Assembly: GCF_000746825.1 (NCBI RefSeq)
Contig: NZ_JQIV01000006.1
Coordinates: 682,001-746,000, forward strand
Length of the DNA stretch: 64,000 bases
Reading direction: 5' to 3'
Source of the DNA: Carnobacterium inhibens subsp. inhibens DSM 13024
GTDB taxonomy: Bacteria > Bacillota > Bacilli > Lactobacillales > Carnobacteriaceae
Shown here: positions 55,801 to 63,997 of the stretch, one piece after another
Layout of the letters: each line of letters starts with the position of its first letter
How positions within the stretch are numbered: the stretch's first letter is position 1
Translations under genes and position numbers: made by a program
The notes under the pieces: generated by a model
What the model was told of the DNA's origin: nothing
Seen by the model: the letters and a program-made list of their open reading frames with translations, nothing else
The model's database searches: none

Positions 55801-56211
55801 AAGATCTTTTTCTTGGGATTCTACTTCTGTTGGAACATCTGAAGTTACAACAATATCCTTTTTGCTTACTATTTCATTTGTATCATCTAGAAGGGTTACT
55901 ATTAATTTTGCTCCTTCTTCTTGTAACGGAATATTCAAAGAGAATTCACCCACATCATTAGTAATGCCACTGATTTCATATTCAGTTTCACTCTCCACTA
56001 CTACTTTTTGATTTGGAGCCGCAATTCCAGTCACAGTTTGAGCATCCTTATAGACAGGATTTATGTAAATTGATTTCTCATTGCTATAAACAGTTACATT
56101 GTTAGTCGAATCCTCATTATTTTCTAAAGCGTATGTATTAGATGGATCAATGGATAAAGTTGTAAATAAAGCTAAAGCACTAAACAAGGTTACAAATTCA
56201 AATTTTTTCAT
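52882..56211 (-). CDS. Secreted glucosaminidase (autolysin) with LysM and GW/SH3-type repeats
   Basis: A 1109-aa surface protein. Order: signal peptide (1 to about 30, cut after SNTYA); three bacterial Ig-like modules (about 35-300); a Glu/Lys linker; one LysM domain (about 360-405, DTLSSVAKKYNVSVQQLI); a family GH73 glucosaminidase (about 417-577, catalytic Glu456 in QSVLESGYGKS); then seven GW modules to the end, the last four nearly identical. GH73 enzymes cut GlcNAc-MurNAc bonds in peptidoglycan, and GW modules bind teichoic acids. I take the ATG at 56211 with GGGGAG about 11 bases upstream; the frame extends 12 codons further. No LPXTG anchor. Likely role is cell separation or wall turnover, and perhaps adhesion. 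Confidence 0.88.
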   Translation of the reverse strand: MKKFEFVTLFSALALFTTLSIDPSNTYALENNEDSTNNVTVYSNEKSIYINPVYKDAQTVTGIAAPNQKVVVESETEYEISGITNDVGEFSLNIPLQEEGAKLIVTLLDDTNEIVSKKDIVVTSDVPTEVESQEKDLLNRFTIGEVTPTNITGKTDPNTEVSVVLENGEVIQGLATTDGNFNISIPTQQIGSKLIINAIENQSLEVFVEADNSKDLTEEIPAIIEEVILEQPQIEPLYIDSRVIKGKTIPNVDLTIELNDGSVINEKVKSNGIFEINIANLSKSKTISVKINNEAGHESELLIVAINAREIPVVEEIKKEQLPELIVPKKEEVAKVTDSQVPLKATLKAKAVVKNGTTYYYIKGKDTLSSVAKKYNVSVQQLIEWNAIANPNVIKQGTIISINGKNVLGSYNKENKQFSTSSEFVAYIAEYAKKAAYNGNGKDLYASVMTAQSVLESGYGKSHLALSGNNLFGVKGSYNGYSIIMETWEEVNGKVVTIDDYFRVYPTFLESLLDNANKLRNGVSWNGNYYNGAWVENTTNHTDATSWLTSRYATDSSYNKKLNSIIENFNLTQYDKTKLYTPMVTKNVAYKGKLLNKDESIYSEPLGKPGYKTIGNTKSYYGKEIQVFKETSDGLYALITYNGKEIGWISTKSIRVTSTKATPTEEAYNYGVWSSPTNGKRVTGLSAYFGKSIEVIGEKNVNGTIWVQFTYNDKVVGWVSKAGIAIGLNPNQVPQATNLYGTPVSNAYDYGIWSQYNGGSKVTGLATYSNKEIQITKSVVDLAGNEKVQLSINGKVIGWVAKQAIEFGVKPVNYTAMTVPDAYNYGVWSDYKGNNKRVAGLNDYSGSQLKVVKEATVSGIKWIQFSANNKIIGWVSAAGIDTNVKPVSYTGMPMPDAYNYGVWNDYKGDNKRVAGLNNYVDQQLKVIKETKAANGTKWVQFSANNKVIGWVSATGIDTNIVPVSYTGMPMPDAYNYGVWNDYKGNNKRVAGLNNYAGQQLKVIKETKAANGSKWVQFSANGKIIGWVSAAGIDTKVVPVSYTGMPVSDAHNYGVWSYYKGSNKRVAGLNEYVGKQLKVVNEAKLPNGTKWVQFSANGKVIGWVSVAGIN
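52885..53763 (-). repeat. Tandem GW-module repeat, about 228-bp period, four copies
   Basis: Copies at about 53539-53763, 53311-53538, 53083-53310 and 52885-53082 (last one shorter). Each encodes a unit with DAYNYGVW, NKRVAGLN, KWVQFSAN and IGWVS. The two middle copies are the most alike at both DNA and protein level, so the array grew recently and its length may vary between strains. Confidence 0.9.
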
Positions 56212-56258
56212 TCTTTTTATTACTCCCCTTTTCTTTTCTACATTCAACTATACCAAAA

Positions 56259-56301
56259 AAAAAGGAGAAAACTAAAAACAACTTTTAGTTTTCTCCTTTT
56301 T
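56259..56301 (-). terminator. Strong terminator after the CMP-sugar synthetase gene
   Basis: A perfect 19-bp stem (AAAAAGGAGAAAACTAAAA with its complement) around ACAAC, with A and T tracts. It ends the minus-strand unit 2 and separates it from the autolysin gene. Confidence 0.93.
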
Positions 56302-56348
56302 AAAAGAAATATTTTTTGTTTTGTTAACCAATTGTTCACAAATTGAAA

Positions 56349-57116
56349 CTATTCTTCAGAAAAGATCATCATTTTAGGTATATGGTTATAAATATCTTGG
56401 ATACCTATTTCTTCTTTTAACAGTTTCAAATAAATATATTCCATCCATTTAAAGTCCTCTTCAGAATCAATATCTAAAACCATATAATCTTTCATTTGTA
56501 TAACTCCACATTTGCCATTAAAAATATATTCATTGTCTTGTAAAAAATTTGGATCATAGAGGTACATTGAAGCATTCATATCATAGATGATAGGTGCCTC
56601 TTGTCTTGAGGTGAACGCAGATGCATTTACTAATGAAACAGACTCCCCTTCTTCTTTAACCATATTAAAGTAAGGATTTCTTCTAGATTCAACGACAGAG
56701 AATACCACATCCAATTCAGGAAATGTTTTTTTCTTCTTAATTAAGTTGAAGATATCTTCTACCGTTCTTAAAGGAGAGGTCAAATCTAAATCAATGACAT
56801 AATCGTATTCTTTTGATTGTATTCGTTTTGCTTCTTGGTAAGAATTACGAATAACGGACATTTTCCCAGCAGTATCTGTAGCATGTTCTTCTTTACGTTC
56901 AATAATTAAAACTTCAGGGTACTCTGCAATCATGTTTTTCAATCGGTTGCTATCTGTGTTTAGTGCTACATCTACTTCATAATCAGAACGTTTTTTAAAT
57001 AAATCTATCGCAGCTAAAGTATACGCAATTAAAGGATAACCATGAAACGTTTTTAGGTTTTTACTAGCTAATCCTTTAGAGCCTGCTCTACCACAAATGG
57101 TAAATAAGATATTCAT
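56349..57116 (-). CDS. neuA: CMP-sugar synthetase (acylneuraminate cytidylyltransferase family)
   Basis: A 255-aa cytidylyltransferase of the NeuA/LegF/KdsB type. The CTP-binding start ILFTICGRAGSKGLASKN with ICGRAGSKG is diagnostic, and YDYVIDLDLTSPLRTVEDI and VFSVVESRRNPYFNM are the usual following blocks. It activates an acidic sugar such as a nonulosonic acid as its CMP derivative. Its TAAATG junction with the gene upstream gives tight coupling. The window has no NeuB-type synthase, so either it lies to the right of the window or the sugar is different. The sialyltransferase-like gene at 60.5 kb is the likely user. The symbol denotes family, not proven substrate. Confidence 0.83.
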   Translation of the reverse strand: MNILFTICGRAGSKGLASKNLKTFHGYPLIAYTLAAIDLFKKRSDYEVDVALNTDSNRLKNMIAEYPEVLIIERKEEHATDTAGKMSVIRNSYQEAKRIQSKEYDYVIDLDLTSPLRTVEDIFNLIKKKKTFPELDVVFSVVESRRNPYFNMVKEEGESVSLVNASAFTSRQEAPIIYDMNASMYLYDPNFLQDNEYIFNGKCGVIQMKDYMVLDIDSEEDFKWMEYIYLKLLKEEIGIQDIYNHIPKMMIFSEE

Positions 57117-58031
57117 TTAATTTGTCTCCTTAGCAATTTTTAACACTTCATTTGCATGAACGATATTGTTATTATTTTCTTTACTAGTCATTACATTGTC
57201 AATAAAATAAGTTAATTCATTTAGATACATTTGATTAGGATCTTCTTTTACTTGAATGAACTCTCCTGTACGTTTAGATGTTAAACTATTTTCAAGAAAA
57301 TCGCAGACTATTAAATCATCATCTGTAATGATCTCAATTTTTCGTTGTGAGAATTGACCATAATAATCTAAATGTACTTCAACTATTTTATCGTCATAAT
57401 CTAGTAAATAAGCTGCAGAATCATTAGACTTAATTTCTAAATGCGATTTTTTTGCATACATCGCCTTCGTTTCAGTGGGAAAACCAAATAGGCTGATGAC
57501 ATAGTCCAACTCATGAATGCAGTCTAGCTCAATTCCGCCACCAAGATTAGGGTCAGCAGAATAACTTTTTTTATAATCATCCTTACGCCACTCAGGAAGA
57601 TAGGATGAGCAAATAACGCGTGCATTGTATACTTGCTTATCTTCAATAAATTTCTTTAACTCTGTCATGATACTTTTATATCTTAAAGGAGCAGCAATGT
57701 AATAGGCTTCTTTATTTTCAATAAACTCATCAACAGCATAAGATATTTCAAAAATGGGTTTTTCCACAAAGAAATATTTCGCCTTATTTTTAATCATATG
57801 GAGTGTTTCCAAATGTAGTGAAGTGGGATTCGTAATAAAAGCAACATCGTAATCGTCTGCAATTTCATTTGTTTCATAAATCATATGAATATCTGAAGGC
57901 GTTTCGTGTTCTGCTTTTCTTGAACGATAAGCAGATACATCGAGTGGAATATCTCTTTCTTTACAAATCATTTGTAGGTTTCGATAATGCTTTTGTCCTA
58001 TAGAACCAAGTCCAAAGAAAATCACCTTCAT
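57117..58031 (-). CDS. Gfo/Idh/MocA-family oxidoreductase 1
   Basis: A 304-aa NAD(P)-dependent dehydrogenase with the N-terminal Rossmann motif IFFGLGSIGQKHYRNL, the EKPIF lysine region (FFVEKPIFE) and LGGGIELDCIHELDYV with the catalytic histidine. Members oxidise or reduce sugars, often nucleotide-activated ones. Its ATGA overlap with the next Gfo/Idh gene and direct abutment to the CMP-sugar synthetase gene suggest that it helps make the sugar that becomes CMP-activated. The exact reaction is unknown. Confidence 0.82.
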   Translation of the reverse strand: MKVIFFGLGSIGQKHYRNLQMICKERDIPLDVSAYRSRKAEHETPSDIHMIYETNEIADDYDVAFITNPTSLHLETLHMIKNKAKYFFVEKPIFEISYAVDEFIENKEAYYIAAPLRYKSIMTELKKFIEDKQVYNARVICSSYLPEWRKDDYKKSYSADPNLGGGIELDCIHELDYVISLFGFPTETKAMYAKKSHLEIKSNDSAAYLLDYDDKIVEVHLDYYGQFSQRKIEIITDDDLIVCDFLENSLTSKRTGEFIQVKEDPNQMYLNELTYFIDNVMTSKENNNNIVHANEVLKIAKETN

Positions 58032-59014
58032 GCTAAATCACCTTCAAACTGATTAATCAGTTCAATAATAGCTTGATCTTTCTTAAATGAATACAATGTT
58101 GTCGTTATTTCGCCTTTCAATAGCGCGATATATTCTTTTATTTCTTCTAGATAAGCATCTTCAATAATGGTTTTAGAATAATTTTGATTATCCATGTAAC
58201 CGGTATACAAGTCTTTTTTGGTCATCTCTTTAGTTGCTTCATCCCACTGGTACAACCCGTCTGGTGAACCATTCCATGAAATTTGTGTTTGTTCTCCAAT
58301 GATATCTAAATCCCGTTTCGCAACTCGAGATAAAATATTCACATTCAAAGTACCAATAATTCCTGAATGGTGCTTCACTACTAATGCGTAATTATCTGGA
58401 TAATCTATTTCCAAGGAACTAATTTTTTGTTTTTGAATTTCAAAAGATTCAATATCTCCAAAAACTTTTGAAATCCAAGGGAGTTCAATAGCAAAAATTT
58501 CACGACAACCATTCGTTTTCTTGTTGGCTACGAAGAAGTCTTTATAAGACTCCCAAGGATGCCAATCTGGCAAGTATTGACCCACATGATAGCGATATGT
58601 CACTTTTGGATCTTTCTTTACAGCTTCTTCAAACAATTTAATTTCACGTCGATGAAGAAAAGTTGAAGAAAGATATAGATGTAAGTTCTTTTCTTTTGCT
58701 AATTGCATCGCTTCTTCATAATAATGATTCAATAAATTAATTTCCGTAAAAACATGCAAGTTTGTTTTTAAAGCTTCTAAAATAATACTTTCATGGCTAA
58801 TGGGAGAAGTACAGATACATACAGCTTCAATCTGTCCTTCTCTTACTGCTTCTTGTAAACTTTCATAAGTTTGTATATTGAAAAGGTCTTTCACTTCGTC
58901 TTGTCGATCCTTACGAGAATCTACTCCAATTAAGGTTATTTCTGGAAAGAATTCTGTCATCAAACGAAGTCTTCTCTTTCCCATTGAGCCTAAACCAATT
59001 ACACCAATTTTCAT
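58028..59014 (-). CDS. Gfo/Idh/MocA-family oxidoreductase 2
   Basis: A 328-aa relative of the neighbouring oxidoreductase with Rossmann motif IGVIGLGSMGKRRLRLM. The place of EKP in the family is taken by FTEINLLNHY, so the usual lysine is missing and Asn/Leu stand there. The C-terminal part carries the alpha/beta domain with GYMDNQNYSKTII. AAAGGAG precedes the ATG. Two different members side by side suggest successive redox steps, or one working as a partner without the normal catalytic lysine. Confidence 0.78.
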   Translation of the reverse strand: MKIGVIGLGSMGKRRLRLMTEFFPEITLIGVDSRKDRQDEVKDLFNIQTYESLQEAVREGQIEAVCICTSPISHESIILEALKTNLHVFTEINLLNHYYEEAMQLAKEKNLHLYLSSTFLHRREIKLFEEAVKKDPKVTYRYHVGQYLPDWHPWESYKDFFVANKKTNGCREIFAIELPWISKVFGDIESFEIQKQKISSLEIDYPDNYALVVKHHSGIIGTLNVNILSRVAKRDLDIIGEQTQISWNGSPDGLYQWDEATKEMTKKDLYTGYMDNQNYSKTIIEDAYLEEIKEYIALLKGEITTTLYSFKKDQAIIELINQFEGDLA

Positions 59015-59040
59015 ATGCGTTCTCCTTTCAAATCTCCTGT

Positions 59041-60444
59041 TTATTTCTTAAAGTTAACTTTCTTAAAGCTAAAGTATAAGACCGCACTCAGTACAGCAAC
59101 AATTCCATAACGAATAAGTGTATAGTCTGTTAAAAAGTATAGAATAAAAGACATTCCTACAACAATTGTTGAAACTAATGTAATCACTTTTGTATCAAAG
59201 AGTTGTTTTCCAATAAACCTTTTTGCAAGGTTATAATGGAAAATAAACAATAAGAAGTAAGTGAAAACTGTTGTATACCCTGCTGCTATATAACCATATT
59301 TAGGTATAAAGATGACATTCAGTACAACATTCACTAAAGCACTCATAACTGTCCCAATTGCAATATAACTTGTTTTCTTTTCAAAGAATTCTGCATTAAC
59401 AGGAAAACTATATAAGAATTGAAAGTAGTAAGCTAATAAGATAGGAATAATCAAAGGAATTCCTTCTAAGTATTCACTAGGAGCCATAATCTTTGCAACA
59501 TCAATCAAGACTAACATGCTAATTAATGTTACTGCTCCAAATAATATGGTATAGTAATTTGCTGTTTTTTTAATACCTTTTTCCTCACCGGCAGCCATTT
59601 TCCCATAAAACCAAGGCACCCATGCATTATTTGTTGATAACCATACAACATTTAGGACTACACCCAAGTTATAAATATAAGAATAGATACCGGCATCAAA
59701 AGCTCCTGAATACGTATTAATCATTACACGGTCAAATTGGCTTAATAGGACATTTGCCAAAGAATGAGGAATCAATGGTATACAAATTTTTAATGCAAAT
59801 ACCCAATACTCTTTTTTTATTAGTGTTTTCCCTTTAATCATAATTGCAATATAAATGATTGAGCCTATAAATGTTAAGGCTACTGTTCCACCAACAACTC
59901 TTGCCAGATAATGATTGTTATCAAGAATAGTAAACATAAAAATAAGGGATACCCCTATATTTAGTATCGTACTACTGATAGAGAGTGCTAGAAACTTAAA
60001 ATAAGCGACATTAATAGTAAAATAGGCAGATAAATAGGAAATCAAAAAATTTCCATAACTATATAAAACCATAATATTAAAAATCACCTGTGAAAGATCA
60101 AAATAACTATCTTTAATGAAGTACAAACTATTTCCTATCAATAAAAAAATGGCTAAACTAATGGTCGAAAGAAATAAAACAGATGACATAAACCCTTTTA
60201 TATCTTCTTTAAATTCAAAGTTTGCATTGTTTATAGCTCCATTTAGACTTAAGCCAATGAATAAAGTGACAATTGATGCAATGGCTGTAAAGTTATTTAC
60301 TAAACCATATTCTTCAACTGTCATAACATTAGTAAAAATAGGAATTGTCAGAAATGAAATACCCTTCACAAAAAAGTTTCCAATTGTATACCAAAAGCTA
60401 GACTTTAATAATGAACTAGTTTTTAGTTTATCTATATATTTCAA
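59041..60444 (-). CDS. wzx2: Wzx-type polysaccharide flippase (unit 2)
   Basis: A 467-aa MATE-like transporter with about 14 spans; the start [19 protein letters not shown] and [19 protein letters not shown] are classical for Wzx/RfbX. The start is TTG with AGGAG ten bases upstream. It differs from the unit 1 flippase throughout, so the cell encodes two separate export routes. It should handle the repeat unit carrying the CMP-derived sugar. Confidence 0.85.
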   Translation of the reverse strand: MKYIDKLKTSSLLKSSFWYTIGNFFVKGISFLTIPIFTNVMTVEEYGLVNNFTAIASIVTLFIGLSLNGAINNANFEFKEDIKGFMSSVLFLSTISLAIFLLIGNSLYFIKDSYFDLSQVIFNIMVLYSYGNFLISYLSAYFTINVAYFKFLALSISSTILNIGVSLIFMFTILDNNHYLARVVGGTVALTFIGSIIYIAIMIKGKTLIKKEYWVFALKICIPLIPHSLANVLLSQFDRVMINTYSGAFDAGIYSYIYNLGVVLNVVWLSTNNAWVPWFYGKMAAGEEKGIKKTANYYTILFGAVTLISMLVLIDVAKIMAPSEYLEGIPLIIPILLAYYFQFLYSFPVNAEFFEKKTSYIAIGTVMSALVNVVLNVIFIPKYGYIAAGYTTVFTYFLLFIFHYNLAKRFIGKQLFDTKVITLVSTIVVGMSFILYFLTDYTLIRYGIVAVLSAVLYFSFKKVNFKK

Positions 60445-60478
60445 AATTATTTACTCCTAACTTTTTGCTTCCTAAAAA

Positions 60479-61549
60479 TTAATTATTTTTTATTATTAAT
60501 TTTAAATCATCTATTGTTTCTGGCAAGTAACTCTTACCTATATCTAAATGACTAAACTTTTCAGAAAAAAAGATAATACTATCAAGCATTTTTAAAGTCC
60601 GATCATCCTCACCCACACTTGGTTGTTGGGTTTTGATCATTTTTGGCAATAGCACTACTGGCGAGTATATTCCCATCATCAACTTAGGACTAAAAGCCGC
60701 TGTTGAAACTGGTGATATAATGGTAGTATCACTAAAGTCATAATTTAAAAAGTAAAGCTCCCATGGTAATGAAGTCTCAATAACTTGAAAATCTTTATAC
60801 TTATTTTTATTAGACCTTGGATGTAATTTAATCCAAAAATCTTTTTGGGGGGCTAAATTAGATACTTCATCAAATATCATTTTCTCATTAACTTTAAATT
60901 GATCAGATTCTAACGGTTGATCTAAATACAGTAGTGTTCCCGGGAAAATATCTTTTTGAGATTTTAATCCAAATATTTTTTTTATAATAGAAGTAGCTTG
61001 ATTAGAATCAGTTAATTTTTTTAGCGTATGATAATTGGCATCTTCTTTAACTTCGACTAAATCAGGTTCATATACAAAACAATTTGATAATTTACTTTTA
61101 AAAATAGAATATGGATTAAAAAAATCAATAACTTTATTTTTTTTATTGGTTATGTCTAAAACTTTTGAACCTACATAAGCTCCTAAACCATCTTCAATGT
61201 AATTCAAGATTAACTGCGGATTTTTCTTCTTTGATTGACCGTAAATAATCTTTGAAAAGTAATTCTCGCCTTGAATAAATAGTTGACTATATTGCTCTTT
61301 ATAATCAATAAAATTGTTTTTATTGATTATAAGATTGAGAATTCTTGTATACTTACTTCCTATTTTATCTGGTTCAATATAAAAAACATTCGTAAATAAT
61401 TTTTGTTTCTTTATTGATTCATAAAGTTGTTTAGAATTAGAAAATTCTCCATAAATGTACAAATCACTTTTTTCTGAAGAAAAAAAATTTACTTTTGTAT
61501 TAATAATGTTCATTACATGAAGGGGAGTCCAAGCTATAAAAGCAATCAT
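60479..61549 (-). CDS. Sialyltransferase-like glycosyltransferase (GT52/polysialyltransferase type)
   Basis: A 356-aa soluble protein bearing the three short motifs shared by bacterial sialyltransferases: an acidic D/E-D/E-G (NYIEDGLGAY, residues 119-121), HP (IKLHPRSN, His243-Pro244) and a Ser-Ser/Thr pair (IISPVSTAAF, Ser282-Thr283). The start IAFIAWTPLHVMNII resembles the nucleotide-binding N-terminus of GT52. It would move a nonulosonic acid from its CMP form, likely that made by the NeuA-like enzyme of this unit. I use the ATG at 61549, three bases past the stop of the preceding gene, with GGTGA upstream; the frame is open 24 codons further but inside that gene. Confidence 0.68.
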   Translation of the reverse strand: MIAFIAWTPLHVMNIINTKVNFFSSEKSDLYIYGEFSNSKQLYESIKKQKLFTNVFYIEPDKIGSKYTRILNLIINKNNFIDYKEQYSQLFIQGENYFSKIIYGQSKKKNPQLILNYIEDGLGAYVGSKVLDITNKKNKVIDFFNPYSIFKSKLSNCFVYEPDLVEVKEDANYHTLKKLTDSNQATSIIKKIFGLKSQKDIFPGTLLYLDQPLESDQFKVNEKMIFDEVSNLAPQKDFWIKLHPRSNKNKYKDFQVIETSLPWELYFLNYDFSDTTIISPVSTAAFSPKLMMGIYSPVVLLPKMIKTQQPSVGEDDRTLKMLDSIIFFSEKFSHLDIGKSYLPETIDDLKLIIKNN

Positions 61550-61551
61550 AC

Positions 61552-63036
61552 TTATTTCACCATCACAATTTCTTTTTGTTGATGCAGTCGCAAAAATGGC
61601 ATAAAGCCAAGTGTATACCAAAAAATCAAACTAGTAACATCTCGATTATTAAAGATCAAATGATTTTCTACTAAGTCTTCAAATAATAGTGCCAAAATCA
61701 AACTCAACAATATTAAAAACACTTGATTTAATGGTTCATCCATTTTTTCTTTTATATTAAATACGTAAATAACATTATCTTTCAAAATAAGAACCATAAA
61801 CGTGCCTAGAATAACGAATCCTACAATCCCTGATTTTACTAAAACAGCTACATACGTATTATGCATGTTACCATGGGCTCTTTTCAATTCCTTTTTATCT
61901 AACTCTGATAAAAGATTCTCATCAATTTGTTTTGTAGTATCTCCATTTCGGTATAAATCAGCATCTGCTAAACCAAATAAAGGACTTTGTTTCATAGCTG
62001 TTAATCCTGCTGTCCAAATTGATAATCTACCGGATGACACTTCCGCTCCTTCTTCAGAATGCTGAATATCTACCTTTTCAACTTTAAAGCCATTCTTTTT
62101 ACTATCTTTTTTTGTCGTTTCACCCGAAGAATTATCTTTCGTAAAGGCTTCTTCTATATCTACAATACTTGTTACCGTTCCAGGGACATAACTCAATCCT
62201 GATTCAATAACAACCGTCACTACATTTAAAGCAAGAAAACTTAATATAAAATACACAAAAATATTTTTAAGTCTTTTAGCAACTTCTTTTTTTGTTAAAA
62301 TCACTTGTAAAGATAATAATACAAATAAAATGATAAAAAACATATTTGCCGTTAATTGTGTTCCGCGTGAAGATGCTAAAATATAAAACAGATACTGGAC
62401 AACTAAGTTAACAATATATAGCCATGAAAAACTTTTCCAGTTTCCTCTTTTCAGGATATTATTAACTACTGACAGAACAATTGAAAGAAAGCCAAATAAT
62501 GCTCCTACGTTTGGACTAGTGTACAATCCAAATAGACGACTCTCAGTAAAACCCTGTCTTGCTATTATACCTACAGTTCCAGTTGGAACTGTATAAGCTA
62601 TATCAAATATAAAAAGAAAAACTGAAATAAATGATAGAACACATACAATACTAACAAAAATATCTATAAAAAATGAATAGTTCCGTTTGATAGCTTCATC
62701 TTTCTGTTTGTAATCAATAGGATAAAACAAGAATAAGGTAGTGACAAGATAGATCCAATTATAAACTGAATCCATAAAATTATAAGGGTAATTTAGTACA
62801 ACTGAAATCAGATAAGAAGCCCCTAGTGCTAGTAAAACATACCAATAAGGCATTTTAAACATTGTTCTTTCAGTAAAGAAATCTTTTATTAAAATAAATA
62901 TTCCCCATGCAAATGTTATTTTCATGGGTATATTTTCTAGATTAAAATCACTTGGAACAAAATAAAAAATAAAAACCACCAAGTTTACTATTCTAAAAAG
63001 ATCTCTATTAAAAATTGTTTTATTCAATTTGTTCAT
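61552..63036 (-). CDS. wzy2: Wzy/O-antigen ligase-type membrane protein (unit 2)
   Basis: A 494-aa polytopic protein with about 12 spans and a big loop (about 275-390) holding a Lys/Glu-rich insert and GRLSIWTAGLTAMKQSPLFG. This segment is the Wzy_C signature of O-antigen polymerases and ligases, followed by HGNMHNTYVAVLVKSGIVGF with its conserved histidines. GAGGTAAAAG precedes the ATG. It overlaps the GT14 gene by 17 bases. Polymerase of the second glycan is the likeliest role. Confidence 0.82.
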   Translation of the reverse strand: MNKLNKTIFNRDLFRIVNLVVFIFYFVPSDFNLENIPMKITFAWGIFILIKDFFTERTMFKMPYWYVLLALGASYLISVVLNYPYNFMDSVYNWIYLVTTLFLFYPIDYKQKDEAIKRNYSFFIDIFVSIVCVLSFISVFLFIFDIAYTVPTGTVGIIARQGFTESRLFGLYTSPNVGALFGFLSIVLSVVNNILKRGNWKSFSWLYIVNLVVQYLFYILASSRGTQLTANMFFIILFVLLSLQVILTKKEVAKRLKNIFVYFILSFLALNVVTVVIESGLSYVPGTVTSIVDIEEAFTKDNSSGETTKKDSKKNGFKVEKVDIQHSEEGAEVSSGRLSIWTAGLTAMKQSPLFGLADADLYRNGDTTKQIDENLLSELDKKELKRAHGNMHNTYVAVLVKSGIVGFVILGTFMVLILKDNVIYVFNIKEKMDEPLNQVFLILLSLILALLFEDLVENHLIFNNRDVTSLIFWYTLGFMPFLRLHQQKEIVMVK

Positions 63037-63997
63037 TTGCTTTTACCTCATTTCCTAAAATATGCTGATCAATGGCATCCAGTAGTTTTTCAGATTTTTC
63101 TGTGCTAACCTTACGAACAAATAATTTATCACTTGCTATAATTTCATCAAAATCTTTATAACTAAACCACTTTGTCATTGATTTATCAATTATATGAATA
63201 TTAGCCAGTAATGAGGTTTGCATTGATGTTTCTGTTCTATCTTTTACAGCAATTGGTTGGTCTGGTCCATTAACTTGGTTTCTGCTCGCATAGGATGAAT
63301 TAAAAAATAGTGTATGGAAAAATTTTTCGTCTGATGCAAAGCCAATCTTAAAATTCAAATAATCACGTTCATTAGAATGATAAGTATCAAGTAGTTCTCT
63401 TAAACAATTTTCAGTTAATGCCCACCATTGAGATCCGTGATACAAATCGAATTTATGATGTCGAATAGATTTTGGTAGAGGAAATTTACGCAATACCCTA
63501 TTAATAGCAGCACGAAATAGTTTAAAAGACTTCGTATTTGCTTTATTAATCCAAGGATAATCATGTTTTTGCCATAAATCTATATGCAGACCAAATAGTT
63601 CTTTATTCTCTAATTCGTCTAAATTTATACCTCTAATAAATTCTGTATCTTTGTTTTGCTCAAAGAAACGGTGGATTTCTTTTGTATCTTTAATTGGATA
63701 ATCTGAACCAGACAATAAAACGTAACGCATATAAGAATTATTCTTACTTAAAGCAGTTTCTACTAAATTCAATTCAGCTTGCACAATTGAAAAACCACCC
63801 CAGTAAACTTTTACACGATCTTTGATAAAAGTGACATTAGGATAGTCCTCAAAAAGAGTAGTGAATTCTTTGATTTCAGATTTTTTATCAATATGAATAT
63901 AAAAATCCGCACGGTCGTTTAATCGATTTATTAAACGATATAAATTCTCTGGATCATTATACGCAAGTATTAAATAACATATTTTTTCTTCATTCAT
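63020..63997 (-). CDS. GT14 family (Core-2/I-branching type) glycosyltransferase
   Basis: A 325-aa enzyme of family GT14. ICYLILAYNDPENLYRLI, DFYIHIDKKS, VYWGGFSIVQAELNLVETAL, YVLLSGSDYPIKD and HGSQWWALTENCLREL are the ordered signatures of beta-1,6-GlcNAc- or xylosyl-transferase-like proteins common in bacterial capsule clusters. The ATG is at the window edge, so its ribosome site is outside and a further upstream start cannot be ruled out. It is the leftmost seen member of a cluster that continues beyond the window. Confidence 0.85.
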   Translation of the reverse strand: MNEEKICYLILAYNDPENLYRLINRLNDRADFYIHIDKKSEIKEFTTLFEDYPNVTFIKDRVKVYWGGFSIVQAELNLVETALSKNNSYMRYVLLSGSDYPIKDTKEIHRFFEQNKDTEFIRGINLDELENKELFGLHIDLWQKHDYPWINKANTKSFKLFRAAINRVLRKFPLPKSIRHHKFDLYHGSQWWALTENCLRELLDTYHSNERDYLNFKIGFASDEKFFHTLFFNSSYASRNQVNGPDQPIAVKDRTETSMQTSLLANIHIIDKSMTKWFSYKDFDEIIASDKLFVRKVSTEKSEKLLDAIDQHILGNEVKANEQIE

